Assembly: GCA_021927905.1 (NCBI GenBank)
Contig: BLLK01000022.1
Location: 558,001 to 622,000 of the forward strand
Origin: Chaetoceros tenuissimus
Taxonomy: Eukaryota; Bacillariophyta; Thalassiosirophyceae; Chaetocerotales; Chaetocerotaceae
DNA: 64,000 bases
Reading direction: 5' to 3'
Made by a program: the position numbers and the translations under genes. Shown in pieces: positions 9,401 through 17,580 of this stretch (position 1 is the stretch's first letter; every line of letters starts with the position of its first letter). Under the pieces are notes generated by a model, which saw only the letters and a program-made list of their open reading frames with translations, did no database searches and was not told the origin of the DNA.

Positions 9401-10205
9401 TGACGTACTGTTCTTTAATATATGACGTGAGGTCAGAGTTTATGAGATTAGAGTCATGCATGTATGTATATTGGAGTCGTGTCATTGGTGGCTGAGAAAT
9501 ATGATCTAGGATAAGCTGTGGTAAATCTGCTGGAAGCGATTCCGCCATTCTGGATGCGCATCGATCTGCATAGGTGTTAGCTGTTGCAAAAGCCATGTTT
9601 GGGTGAGGAGCAATTGGTTGTTTTGTTTTCGGATGCAGTTTTAGGCGGCCGTAGTTTGTAAGTTGATGGGATCGAATGTGAAGAAAAAGGTGATGTCCTA
9701 TTTGAAAACCTTTAGTAGAGTCGGAGAAGGTGGATAGATTGGAGTCTGTGTTAGGGGTTAGATGCAGAAGTGAGGCTGGCTCCATTGTATCACTTAAGTG
9801 TTGTATGATATGGTCGAAGTGACGACGTACAAGAAATGGTGAATTTGTATACGTGGTGGATGCTGGTCTATGATGTGCATCTGGCCAGTGTCGGGATATG
9901 GCATGATGAAGTTCAGAATAGTGATGAAGAGAGGTAGTATGAACGTGTTTGCGTAGTTGATGACGTATCGTTGTGGAGTTAGGGTAGAAGTAAGCCAAGA
10001 TTTGCAGGAGGACCACCCTTGAGTCTAGGAGGAATATTGAGTGTATGTCTTTTGGTGTCATATGGAAGGACATTATGATGCCCTGTGCTTCACCCATGTT
10101 ATTGTCAGTGGTCTTGGTGCCGTAGGTTTCAGCTAGGATGTGATTCCTGAGCAGTTTATTGTCCAACCCAACTGCGACTACCTTTGCTTTTTGTAGACTA
10201 TTCAT
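6414..10205 (-). CDS. Long ORF of the inserted element, unrecognised, with Cys/His clusters
   Basis: The frame is open for 1,263 codons. The first 15 codons (10205-10161) lie in host sequence, so the true start is lost and the element part begins at residue ~16. The protein is rich in His, Pro, Thr and Leu. A CPLC...H...H...C cluster (about residues 350-375) resembles the CCHC-type finger that follows the RT domain in many LINE proteins. A second Cys-rich region (about residues 840-900; CPTPCPAP, CKHC, CSTC, CDIC) looks like treble-clef or RING-like zinc binding. I find no YxDD reverse transcriptase box, endonuclease or integrase. The absence of stops over 3.8 kb suggests a young insertion. 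Best guess: C-terminal part of a non-LTR retrotransposon polyprotein; family not established. Confidence 0.6.
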   Translation of the reverse strand: MNSLQKAKVVAVGLDNKLLRNHILAETYGTKTTDNNMGEAQGIIMSFHMTPKDIHSIFLLDSRVVLLQILAYFYPNSTTIRHQLRKHVHTTSLHHYSELHHAISRHWPDAHHRPASTTYTNSPFLVRRHFDHIIQHLSDTMEPASLLHLTPNTDSNLSTFSDSTKGFQIGHHLFLHIRSHQLTNYGRLKLHPKTKQPIAPHPNMAFATANTYADRCASRMAESLPADLPQLILDHISQPPMTRLQYTYMHDSNLINSDLTSYIKEQYVKHNMEQAALRKDHWYLHLLPSFTDPTQSFATDSILRNLAQEKALSHQRLLKINLSYRQYYQARCHPSQDNMPRNVISTQMQCCPLCDTASTPATSLHYHLRCTYHKIAINRRKNIQKIESILLQLDTITSYMSTIIHPNHSRRHNRIPPFTTFLRTAINHSGIITPLTTSQREIYHSTAIFPPFQSITDDDPPDWNDHVLTTPPDRLTVVHTSNLLGLPEQAPPAHPTNKFHVIPLLGLLPANTHIAVHEYINMIHHKYCNVILATTTQVSTDKPKKVTIGSVLNALNDEDVSSILAPYNNNKTLLEVLQDKFLQLLQSLIRKTKNLQKTISTALRKNQQRNVPSPKPTIKPTKRKKVQEQTTCDTEYEQQPTKKRKRASPNKLPTYPCPGRWCTLRRSKALSYTISIQKKNCTLCTQLQLAVTIATTIVAHLICDDTALSLILEYTNIDPQKYDTQDIALRLSLRKVPLEEIRDILSNVISHTETKLYISEKLTFLPVGDALYETPDTQLQDLVLHLVAYACLLPTTPSLTREFPPLTADIIHNNLTKALDFCQCPTPCPAPNLHTNLCKHCSKLIPNDHATLHPTQDQQCSTCITCDRGILLATYPNQPCDICIMTAILVQHNPRETWNVLTKATSPSVLPYLLQTPYAYIQNVPRIRPSPFTSPLPPEDIFHPRDPRHPRPELTPSEDPDFHFQECYEEESFLTMKVFPPRPPFMPFPRIYAPTAITTDITLTNLHLALHPALFRSDYKRLRLHYRRPCFPRFEGIRPPSFGYYPEMYFHENIQALARAMPLVNIYEVTRSMIHPNPHFVNKSPWYYQTTVTWTFLEHPQPRTKCPNERIYKTPVTFILTFYPPMPCFDPFQIRLCFQPNDMERDLPPKDKILTSDIAIRELERKEDPTLYALMLIYLIITLPPQFLNDDIVSAYMLTLPENLRRLHHESSYLHAILHDENYSQALHHITTPWKLTYKKRDKEYTDHPNDRPRKHNPDNPNS

Positions 10206-11956
10206 TCTTTACCTTCATCTTGAGAGGAGCATTATGTTGATACAGCAGAATGTGGGAAATCTTTATGTGCTTCTACTTTCTTTCTGTTTCATCATCGTAC
10301 TTGATACTGCCATCTCTCGTTTATGAATCGTGAGAGTCAATGGTCCAAACTTCATCTAATCTTCACTATTTAGTCCAGAACTGATGTTGTTTTCAACCTT
10401 TGTCAACTTTTCCGATGTACAGTACATTGATTTGCTCAGGCTAAGGGTGGTATTATATGCAACAGCTTAACTTGCCGAGGCAGTGTTTGTCCATCGAGAT
10501 CAGATATGTATTGAAATGATATTGTTGATGAGACAGATTAGAGCGAAGGAGGGTTCTTGGACACAGTTCGAAAGATTGGGTATCATGGGAATAACAATTA
10601 TTTCTTGAAGCCTACGATATTCCTATCGCTAAGTATTTCTTTTCATTCCTATCTTCTGTCGTTATCTGTTATTGTATACTGAAAGAAACGTCAGCTTTTG
10701 ATAAAGTAAGATTGCATAGAAGTGTACGCATTTTCCAGTAGTCTCTGTGCTTGCTCCAAGTCTGCAAAACAATATACATCCGTTTCCTTCATCTCACAAT
10801 CACTACCTGAGGCTCTAGATAAATTGATTTATTACGTGTAATGTAAAAATTTACTAGGATCCCAAAAGACTTCCTTCTTTAGCGAAACAAGAATGTTCAG
10901 GTTTACAAATTGAGCGTTAGTGGCGTACAGGAGACTAGTATGAAGGGATAGTGTGGTTTCTACCTATTCAAAACAGTTGAATTCATCCACCCTGTAGATT
11001 GTTAGAAGGTACAATCGCATCTAAGAAATAGATTTTCATGATCGGTGTCTTTCTTTATTGAAGAGAGAGTGAATCATCTGTGCAATGGAGAGAGTATTTT
11101 ACTTGCAATTCTGTTTGCGATCACTGCATACTCGTATCCGTAGCTCTAGAAATAACCGTGAATTATATGGTACTGTACATTTTCAAATATAAGAGGCACT
11201 GAAGGCGAATCACATCACAATATCTTCTCTACATTGATCATACGATTTGATTTGGTAGAGTTTGGTGGATAACATCATTCACAAAAAGTAAAATCTTCAT
11301 TTTACCGTACAATCCTCTCTAAAACCAAACACGATCCTAAAATTTTCGAACAGCATCCTATTTCAACAAGAAAGACTGGCACAAATACAATGAAGTCCAA
11401 AGCCCCTACTTTCGATTTAGACGAACTTCGACAAAAGGCCAAGGCATGCCTCGAACACCAGTTTGGCGAAAACTCAGGTCCTGCAGAGATTCGATTTCGT
11501 CAACACATCATGGGGTTACTAAACCAATTGGATCAAAGTCAAAACAAATGTAAAGATCTAGAGGCAGAACTAAATCATCTACAGTCAAAGTCCATGCTAC
11601 AGAAGCGAGAGGTGGAAATCGAAGCAGGAAAATGTCGAAAATCCAAGGAGGAGTTGGAAACTTTAACAGAAGAGATCAAGAATTTTGATGAAAAGAACAG
11701 CGTTTTAGAAACATCCATCAGTGATATCAAGGATCAAATGGAAAAGTTGAAAGGTGAGACAGAGGGTTTTCAAACAATAATTGACAAAGGGCCTGATTGG
11801 ACTGAAGAACAAAAGGCAGAAAGGTCGCACATTGTCGAACTAGCAGATGGGGAACGAAGTCGTTTGGAAGAACTAAGATTCAAACTAGCAAACATTCAAA
11901 GTGAAGTTACTAAGAAAGAGGAAGAACTGCAAGAAAAGGAAGAAGCTCGAGGTAAA
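10162..11956 (+). repeat. Right copy of the 1.8-kb duplication
   Basis: Matches 4263-6058 almost perfectly. It carries the ~1.2-kb upstream region and the first 189 codons of the intact CFAP58 gene, and continues seamlessly into the rest of that gene. This is therefore the copy still attached to the full gene. The near identity shows that the duplication is recent or kept homogeneous by gene conversion. Confidence 0.93.
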
Positions 11957-13849
11957 ACAGCTGTAGAAGCCCAGACAATTCAGGATAGAATCGATGCAGC
12001 GAAAGATACAGAGAAATCTATGCAGGCAGATAATCTGTTGCTAGAAAAAAGCATTGAAAATCAGAGCTTGCATCTACAGGACGTGAATGACAAAATTGAA
12101 AGTAGGAATCAAACTCTAGAGAAAATGAAGAATGATACAAAGAATCTTACCCAAAAGGTGAAGGATGCACAGAGCGAGACGGACAAGACTATTCGAGAAA
12201 CAAAACACTGTGACAATGAGATTATCAAGCTCTCTAAAGAGCTGGAGGCGACCCATAGGAAGTGCATCCAACTAGAAAAGGACAACTCAGAAAAGATGAA
12301 ACAAGTAAAGCTGAAAAAGAAAGATACACAATCATGCACAGAGGAAATCTCAGTGATGAAGCAGAAAATGGAAATCATGAATGAAAAGATCAAGGATGTA
12401 GAGAATGAAAATGTGAATATTGATGAAGAAATCAACATGCTCAATGTTCAAGTCAACAAAGTAGGAGGTGTGGAAATCAAACTTCTTGGAAAGGAGATTG
12501 AATCGCAGAATAGACGAATTGAAAGTTTACAAAGAGAGTTGCAGTCCATGGAGAGGAAAAGGGATCTTTCAGGGAACAATTCTGCAATTGCTCGCAATTT
12601 CATAGTCTCAAACGAAACAACTCTCCTCAGTTTAGAGAACGAATTATCAGGTCTTGGTGCAGAGGCAAAAGATGCAGAGAGTATGATCATTGCTCTAAAG
12701 AGAAACTTCGAGGCGGAACGTAGAACAACTGCAAAGGAGGTGAACAATCTCACAAAAGCAAAGGAGAGTATTTGTAAACAAGAAGCGACAATCAAGAAGC
12801 TTGAGAGTGCATTGGAAGAAGTTGTGGTAAACAAGAAAAATAACCAAGATTTATGCGAAACTCTCAGAGAAGAGTGTAATGCACTGACAAAGAAGCTTGC
12901 AGAGAATCATAACTTACTCAAAGAAGCCAGAAAAGAGTACGCTTTGACTTTAAAAGAGATCAATAGTGCCAAGTTGGATATAAGTAATGTTGAAAGCAGT
13001 GTAGTTATGGAACATTTTCACCACCACCATGTTGACGAAGATAGAAAGATCCTCAAGAATAACATCGACGAAGTTCTAGCACAAGCGAAGAGTGTAGAGA
13101 ACAATATGAATGCACATCTACTAGAATTAGCATCGCTCGAAGAAAAGGTTACCAAAAAGAAACAGACCAACTACTTACAAGCCAAACAATATGATACTTT
13201 GGTTGGACAACGTGATATGCTCGGAACTCAACTGATGCAAAAGAATACAGAACTAGAAAAGATTCAAGTTAAGATCAAGGCACAGCAGTCACAACTTCGA
13301 CATGGAGAAGTACAGTACACAAAATTAATCCAATCTATACAAGAGAAAGCCGACATACTCAAATCCCTCCTAGAGAAGAAAAATGAAATGTTGATGGATC
13401 AAAGTACTTTGTACGAGTTGCGCTTGGAAAAGCAAGCATTGGAGAACAGGATTGATAAAGAAAGGATCAAAACAACAGCTTTGAGAGAAGAAATGAGTCG
13501 TCCTATGAACATTCACAGGTGGAGAATCATGGAACATTTAGAACCAAATAAATTTGAGAGTATTAAGAAGATTCAACACCTTCAGCAAAACCTGCTTTCA
13601 GCCACAGCACAAATTGCGGAAGAAGACGCTCAACTGAGGGATGTCAATCGGAAGTACTCCGAGATTAAAGGCGCCTATGATCACCAGCCTGACCTTGAGG
13701 AAATGAATCAGCAGATCGTGGTATTCAAGGAAAATCTTCAACAGAAAGCTAAGGACATGAAAGAAATTGAGGTGGAACTGAAGGTACAGAAACAACGCGT
13801 AAAAGACTTAAAGTCTGAATTAAAGGGGCTTGAGGTAAAAGAGAAGTAA
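11390..13849 (+). CDS. CFAP58: Cilia- and flagella-associated protein 58 (coiled coil)
   Basis: Single exon, 819 residues, almost entirely heptad-like Lys/Glu-rich coiled coil. The C-terminal third carries the conserved CFAP58/CCDC147 stretch: RDMLGTQL (about residue 607), HGEVQYTKLIQSI, then PMNIHRWR at 705-712 followed by KIQHLQQNLLS. Human CFAP58 has NPMNVHRWR at the matching place and is of similar length (872). The protein belongs to the axoneme/basal body region of motile flagella and is needed for sperm flagella in animals. In a diatom it implies flagellated gametes. The first 189 codons and the upstream region also exist as the left duplicate, so expression may be affected by antisense reading or recombination between the copies. 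Confidence 0.85.
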   Translation: MKSKAPTFDLDELRQKAKACLEHQFGENSGPAEIRFRQHIMGLLNQLDQSQNKCKDLEAELNHLQSKSMLQKREVEIEAGKCRKSKEELETLTEEIKNFDEKNSVLETSISDIKDQMEKLKGETEGFQTIIDKGPDWTEEQKAERSHIVELADGERSRLEELRFKLANIQSEVTKKEEELQEKEEARGKTAVEAQTIQDRIDAAKDTEKSMQADNLLLEKSIENQSLHLQDVNDKIESRNQTLEKMKNDTKNLTQKVKDAQSETDKTIRETKHCDNEIIKLSKELEATHRKCIQLEKDNSEKMKQVKLKKKDTQSCTEEISVMKQKMEIMNEKIKDVENENVNIDEEINMLNVQVNKVGGVEIKLLGKEIESQNRRIESLQRELQSMERKRDLSGNNSAIARNFIVSNETTLLSLENELSGLGAEAKDAESMIIALKRNFEAERRTTAKEVNNLTKAKESICKQEATIKKLESALEEVVVNKKNNQDLCETLREECNALTKKLAENHNLLKEARKEYALTLKEINSAKLDISNVESSVVMEHFHHHHVDEDRKILKNNIDEVLAQAKSVENNMNAHLLELASLEEKVTKKKQTNYLQAKQYDTLVGQRDMLGTQLMQKNTELEKIQVKIKAQQSQLRHGEVQYTKLIQSIQEKADILKSLLEKKNEMLMDQSTLYELRLEKQALENRIDKERIKTTALREEMSRPMNIHRWRIMEHLEPNKFESIKKIQHLQQNLLSATAQIAEEDAQLRDVNRKYSEIKGAYDHQPDLEEMNQQIVVFKENLQQKAKDMKEIEVELKVQKQRVKDLKSELKGLEVKEK

Positions 13850-13982
13850 AATGTGGACAGATCTCATTGAAACAGGCTAGACTATATGATAACGGCCGAA
13901 AATGATGAAAGAATATAAATGTTATTCACTCTTTAATTAAGTCGACACCCTCCTCCCACATCAAAAATATGAAGCAAATGGC

Positions 13983-14296
13983 TTATAGACAAATTATAGT
14001 TTGAATTGAAATATAATCGAACTTATAATAGCTACTAGTGTATGCGACACTGTTCTTATTTCTATGATGATATTCAAAGCCAAGAGCAACCAGTAGAGTT
14101 ACTGCAGCGGCACCCAAGTCGATCAGAGCATTCATCTTGTCCAAAGTAAACTTTGAAAGAGCACTTCCAGTTCTTTCAAGACCTCTCTCTAGTAGAGACT
14201 GAGTAAACGCTAGTAATACTTTTTTCCCTTGTACTAAGTTGAACCGATGTTTATATTTTTCTAACTTGTTGTCGGACTTAGCGTATTCGTCCTCTA
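13983..14296 (-). CDS. Probable 3' exon of an unrecognised gene
   Basis: The minus strand holds an open frame of about 104 codons ending at TAA 13985-13983, with protein-like composition. A charged stretch (EDEYAKSDNKLEKYKHRF) is followed by LLAFTQSLLERGLERTGSAL and a hydrophobic helix DLGAAAVTLLVALGF near the end. A usable acceptor (AAACAG) precedes it at 14297. I could not join it convincingly to an upstream exon; a second coding-like patch lies around 14460-14560 on the same strand. It could be a membrane-anchored protein or a decayed gene. Product unknown. Confidence 0.4.
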
Positions 14297-15280
14297 CTGT
14301 TTACCAACTTGTTTCGAGAGTAGATGCAGCTTAAACTGGATAAAAAACTACGCAGCTCATACCGAGGCAAGAAATAAAGCGAAAAACAAGATTTATTAAT
14401 AGGATGACCGATGAATAAATTCTTCACTTTATGTTTTAACTAAAAAGATATCTGCACCTCAAACTCTAAATTGAAACCCAGCCTCTGTTCGATGCTATTT
14501 ATGTGCTCAGATTCCAATAATGCATTGTTGGAAGAATTGCAGCAATCTCACGACCCATTGCGCTCATCCTTTTTTAAATTTTGGATTTACTGTGATTCCC
14601 TCAATATACTTGGTCGCACATCAGAAAAGAGGCCTCCTATGTTAGAGAAGGGAAGACAATCCAAAACGGACATCTTCGAAAGTAATATTGTATAGATTGT
14701 AGGTCAAACTATCAAGAAACTTATGAGTTCTGTACCTTCACTTGAACACATGATGATCACTACAAGAAGAACGATAAGAGTCAGTAAAGATAGTTAACAA
14801 AGCAAATGGTATAAGTCTATCCATGAAACGAAGGCTCCCGATCTCAAAGATTAAACATACACGTGTCATTAAAACACAATCAAGTATTCGCTATATTTTC
14901 GTCACTGCCCTCAGACAAGACAGTGAATGAGACCGTTGCAAACTGTTCTAAAGCTTCAGTACCACAGAGAAGTTGTCTGCATCATAGATAAGACAAATTT
15001 GAAAAGTTAATTGGTTTTCATCATTCGCTTTTCTTTTGTAGTTCGCGAGCCTCTTTCACTGCACAAGAACCAGCCGCTTTAAAATCTTACCTCGTATTGC
15101 TATTGCTCCACAAACTGATGCTTCTGAGAGACCCTTGACGAGTCTCTACTCATCACTTGCATGATGCACTGTTGGATTTGCTGCTAGGCTACTATGTGTA
15201 GGACAACATGATTTGGAATTAGACTGGATTTGATTTTGTGAGTGAGATGAAGATGTGAGGCTAGCAAAGATAGTAGGAGA
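14297..15280. other. Region with coding-like fragments but no assembled gene
   Basis: Minus-strand patches at about 14460-14560 (reads NNALLESEHINSIEQRLGF) and 15021-15085 (reads DFKAAGSCAVKEARELQKK, then stop) look like parts of exons, but splice joins cannot be fixed by eye. The MITE just to the right (15287) may have disrupted a gene here. No RNA gene seen. Confidence 0.35.
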
Positions 15281-15286
15281 GAGAAC

Positions 15287-15839
15287 TACCCGTGTGAAAA
15301 ATAGCGCCCGGGCGCTATTTTTTGACTCATAACCCAATAGAAGGCAAATTCACGTACAAACACGGTATAAATACACGAACAAAGAAGCTTTATTCTACAA
15401 GACTAAATAAAACCCAATTAGACTCAAATTTCAATAAAACTACCGTTGAAGAAGTCTTTTACATACTCAATACAGTCATATTAGCCACTGGAATGGTCTC
15501 TGGAAGTCTCTGTAGCATCTTTAACTGAAAAAATCAGGTATTTTCTACTAGATCCTGTATACTTGCGCACGTATAGATCATACCAGAAGTTGACGATTCA
15601 TTTTTATCGAACAAATGGAAAAATCGATATACTTCCAATACAAAAGATGCATATTTATGCACATAGAAAATGAATTTAATATGCTTATCTATTTCTAGAG
15701 ATTTTTTTTTTCATTGTTCAATGAATTTGTCAGCAAGTGCTTATGTTTCCGTTAGTAGAGTACTTGCTTGTAACTACGGGCCGACCCGGAGGAAGATGGG
15801 TGCCTTTTTTGAAGGCGGGCGCCTTTTTTCACACGGGTA
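15287..15839. mobile_element. 553-bp MITE with ~25-bp terminal inverted repeats and 6-bp target duplication
   Basis: The left end reads TACCCGTGTGAAAAATAGCG and continues GCCCG. The complement of the right end reads the same apart from two or three changes (TACCCGTGTGAAAAAAGGCG...). The flanks carry GAGAAC at 15281-15286 and again at 15840-15845, a perfect 6-bp direct repeat that fits a target-site duplication. If the terminal C/G is counted as part of the TIR, the duplication would instead be AGAA. There is no transposase ORF inside, so it is non-autonomous. Superfamily is not clear from this alone. Confidence 0.72.
15297..15322. repeat. 26-bp perfect palindrome inside the left TIR of the MITE
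   Basis: AAAAATAGCGCCC followed by its exact complement GGGCGCTATTTTT. It overlaps the inner part of the terminal inverted repeat and could extrude a GC-rich cruciform. The right end has instead a tandem pair of GCC-T6 blocks (15810-15830). Confidence 0.85.
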
Positions 15840-16071
15840 GAGAACAAGCATCAGAGAAAAGATACCAAGAGATAAAAAGGATGGCTGAGAATATGCCTAT
15901 CCTCATAAGATTAGGTGGCTAGCGCTCTAGGAACCAGCGCTTTTTTATGTTCCTCCTCTGTCCGACCTGATTGATAGCCAAATAATGAGAGCATTGAATG
16001 AATGAAAGATATCTAAATAGTCTATTTACTCTTCACATTTTCTATTTGCATGTTGAGATATTATCTACTCT

Positions 16072-17538
16072 ATGTTATCTAAGATGAAATATATGAGACC
16101 ATACATAACTACTGCATTCAATAGTGCAGCCATAATATCATGCGGTAACATTGGCGTTCAGGCATTTCAACCATCAATAACGACATCGCTCCATGCAACA
16201 AATTTACAATTCACATCTACACAATTGTTTTCATCAAAGTCAAAAAGGAAAGGAGAAATAACAACGAAGAAATCATCCAACCCGGCTGACATACAGCAAG
16301 AATTTGCTTCCTCATATCATGCGCCTGTCATGCATCAAGAATGTATAGACGCTCTACTAAAGCGATCACATAATGAATCCAAGAAAAGAAATAAGTACAA
16401 GAAACTTGCACAAGAAGCCAAGACGTCTAAAGATGGAATCAAAGCACAAGACATTGATGAGAAAAGGCCCAGAATCTTTATTGATGGAACCTTAGGCGGA
16501 GGTGGTCATTCTTCTTGTTTACTTCAAAATCTTGATGCAGATGATGTTCTTATAGGATGTGATGTAGATCCAAGTGCTTTAGCAACTGCTTCGACAAGAT
16601 TAAAGGAGTACATTGTTGAAAGCGACAAAAGCAATTCAAATTCCGATGAAAACCCAGTCTTTATTCCTGTACAATCGAATTTCAGAGATTTGGAAGCTAA
16701 TGTGAAGGACTTGAAACATCCTCGCACTGGTGAAAACCTTTTCTACCCAAATGCAAACGAAGAATTTGTAGGAGTAGATGGAATTTTGTTGGACCTAGGA
16801 ATCTCTTCTCATCAAATTGATAATGCTGACCGTGGTTTTGCTTTTATGAAAGATGGGCCTTTAGACATGAGAATGTATGGTGGAGACTTCGAGAACAAAG
16901 CCAAGGAGTTCGATAGTGACAATGGAGATTTTCAGTTTGTAGAGAATAAGAAAGATGGACTAGGAGGTATGACAGCAGCTGATATTTGCAACGAATTCAC
17001 AGAAGAAGAAATTGCCAGAATTTTGAAAGTTTACGGGGATGAACCTAGAGCAAGAAAGATTGCTCAAGCCATTGTTGAGTCTCGACCACTCGCAACCACA
17101 GGTGATTTAAAAGAAGCTGTTTCAAGAGTCACACCAGAATTTGCGAAAAAAGGCAGAAGGATGGGACGTACAGCAACTCTTGCAAGAGTTTTTCAAGCAT
17201 TGAGAATTGTCGTCAATGAGGAAGATGTCGTTCTGAAAGATGCACTTGAGGATATGGCACCTTCCTTGTTGAAGAAAGGTGGTCGTCTGGTCGTTTTAGC
17301 TTATCATAGTATGGAAGATCGAGCAGCCAAAAGAATTATGAGAGATGGAAGTGTTGATGGTTCTAGAGGCAGTGGTGGCATCCAGAGAGATATCTTCGGT
17401 AACGAAGTGTTTGAAACCGAGGGTAAAAATGCGAAACCTTTCAAACCTCTTGGAAAGAAACAAAAAGCAAGAGAAGATGAGATTGAAATGAATCCAAGAG
17501 CTAGAAGTGCAGTTTTAAGAGTGGCAGAAAGACTATAA
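16072..17538 (+). CDS. rsmH: 16S rRNA m4C1402 methyltransferase RsmH/MraW, plastid-targeted
   Basis: Single exon, 488 residues. Family motifs run in order: APVMHQECIDALL (about residue 83), the SAM-binding loop DGTLGGGGHS (about 137), LLDLGISSHQIDNADRGF (about 240), DMRM, the helical insert ARKIAQAIVESRP, GRTATLARVFQALRI, and LAYHSMEDRAAKR near the C-terminus. It N4-methylates C1402 in the decoding centre of bacterial-type small-subunit rRNA. The N-terminus has a hydrophobic stretch ending GVQAF/QPS, a diatom ASAFAP-like cleavage site, followed by a basic Ser/Thr-rich region. This points to the plastid rather than the mitochondrion. The core is longer than bacterial RsmH (~310) because of the targeting peptide and Lys/Asp-rich insertions (about 105-130 and 190-215). 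It is convergent with the next gene, 42 bp apart. Confidence 0.92.
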   Translation: MLSKMKYMRPYITTAFNSAAIISCGNIGVQAFQPSITTSLHATNLQFTSTQLFSSKSKRKGEITTKKSSNPADIQQEFASSYHAPVMHQECIDALLKRSHNESKKRNKYKKLAQEAKTSKDGIKAQDIDEKRPRIFIDGTLGGGGHSSCLLQNLDADDVLIGCDVDPSALATASTRLKEYIVESDKSNSNSDENPVFIPVQSNFRDLEANVKDLKHPRTGENLFYPNANEEFVGVDGILLDLGISSHQIDNADRGFAFMKDGPLDMRMYGGDFENKAKEFDSDNGDFQFVENKKDGLGGMTAADICNEFTEEEIARILKVYGDEPRARKIAQAIVESRPLATTGDLKEAVSRVTPEFAKKGRRMGRTATLARVFQALRIVVNEEDVVLKDALEDMAPSLLKKGGRLVVLAYHSMEDRAAKRIMRDGSVDGSRGSGGIQRDIFGNEVFETEGKNAKPFKPLGKKQKAREDEIEMNPRARSAVLRVAERL

Positions 17539-17580
17539 TATGCGAAGATCATTCATGTGGACTTGATAACTACACATTAT

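Larger units (their letters stand above)
6059..10161 (-). mobile_element. 4.1-kb retroelement-like insertion, 5'-truncated, with simple-repeat tail
   Basis: This 4,103-bp segment is absent from the intact CFAP58 copy and sits exactly between the two duplicated blocks. Read on the minus strand it has a long ORF that is already open at the 5' junction, a ~350-bp 3' untranslated region with stem-loops, and a 3' end of four TAAACC units. One open 5' end plus a short tandem-repeat tail is what 5'-truncated non-LTR retrotransposons look like; I see no LTRs and no terminal inverted repeats. No reverse transcriptase domain is visible in the part present, so the class is an inference. Penelope-like or other elements that use telomere-like tails remain possible. 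Confidence 0.7.

Noticed and set aside
12109-12834. Phe/Ser-rich minus-strand frames inside CFAP58
   Set aside because: Complement of Lys/Glu-rich coiled-coil codons always gives Phe/Ser/Leu frames.
15053-15090. Possible 32-bp intron in the minus-strand patch
   Set aside because: Too short for a spliceosomal intron; all other introns here are 74 bp or longer.
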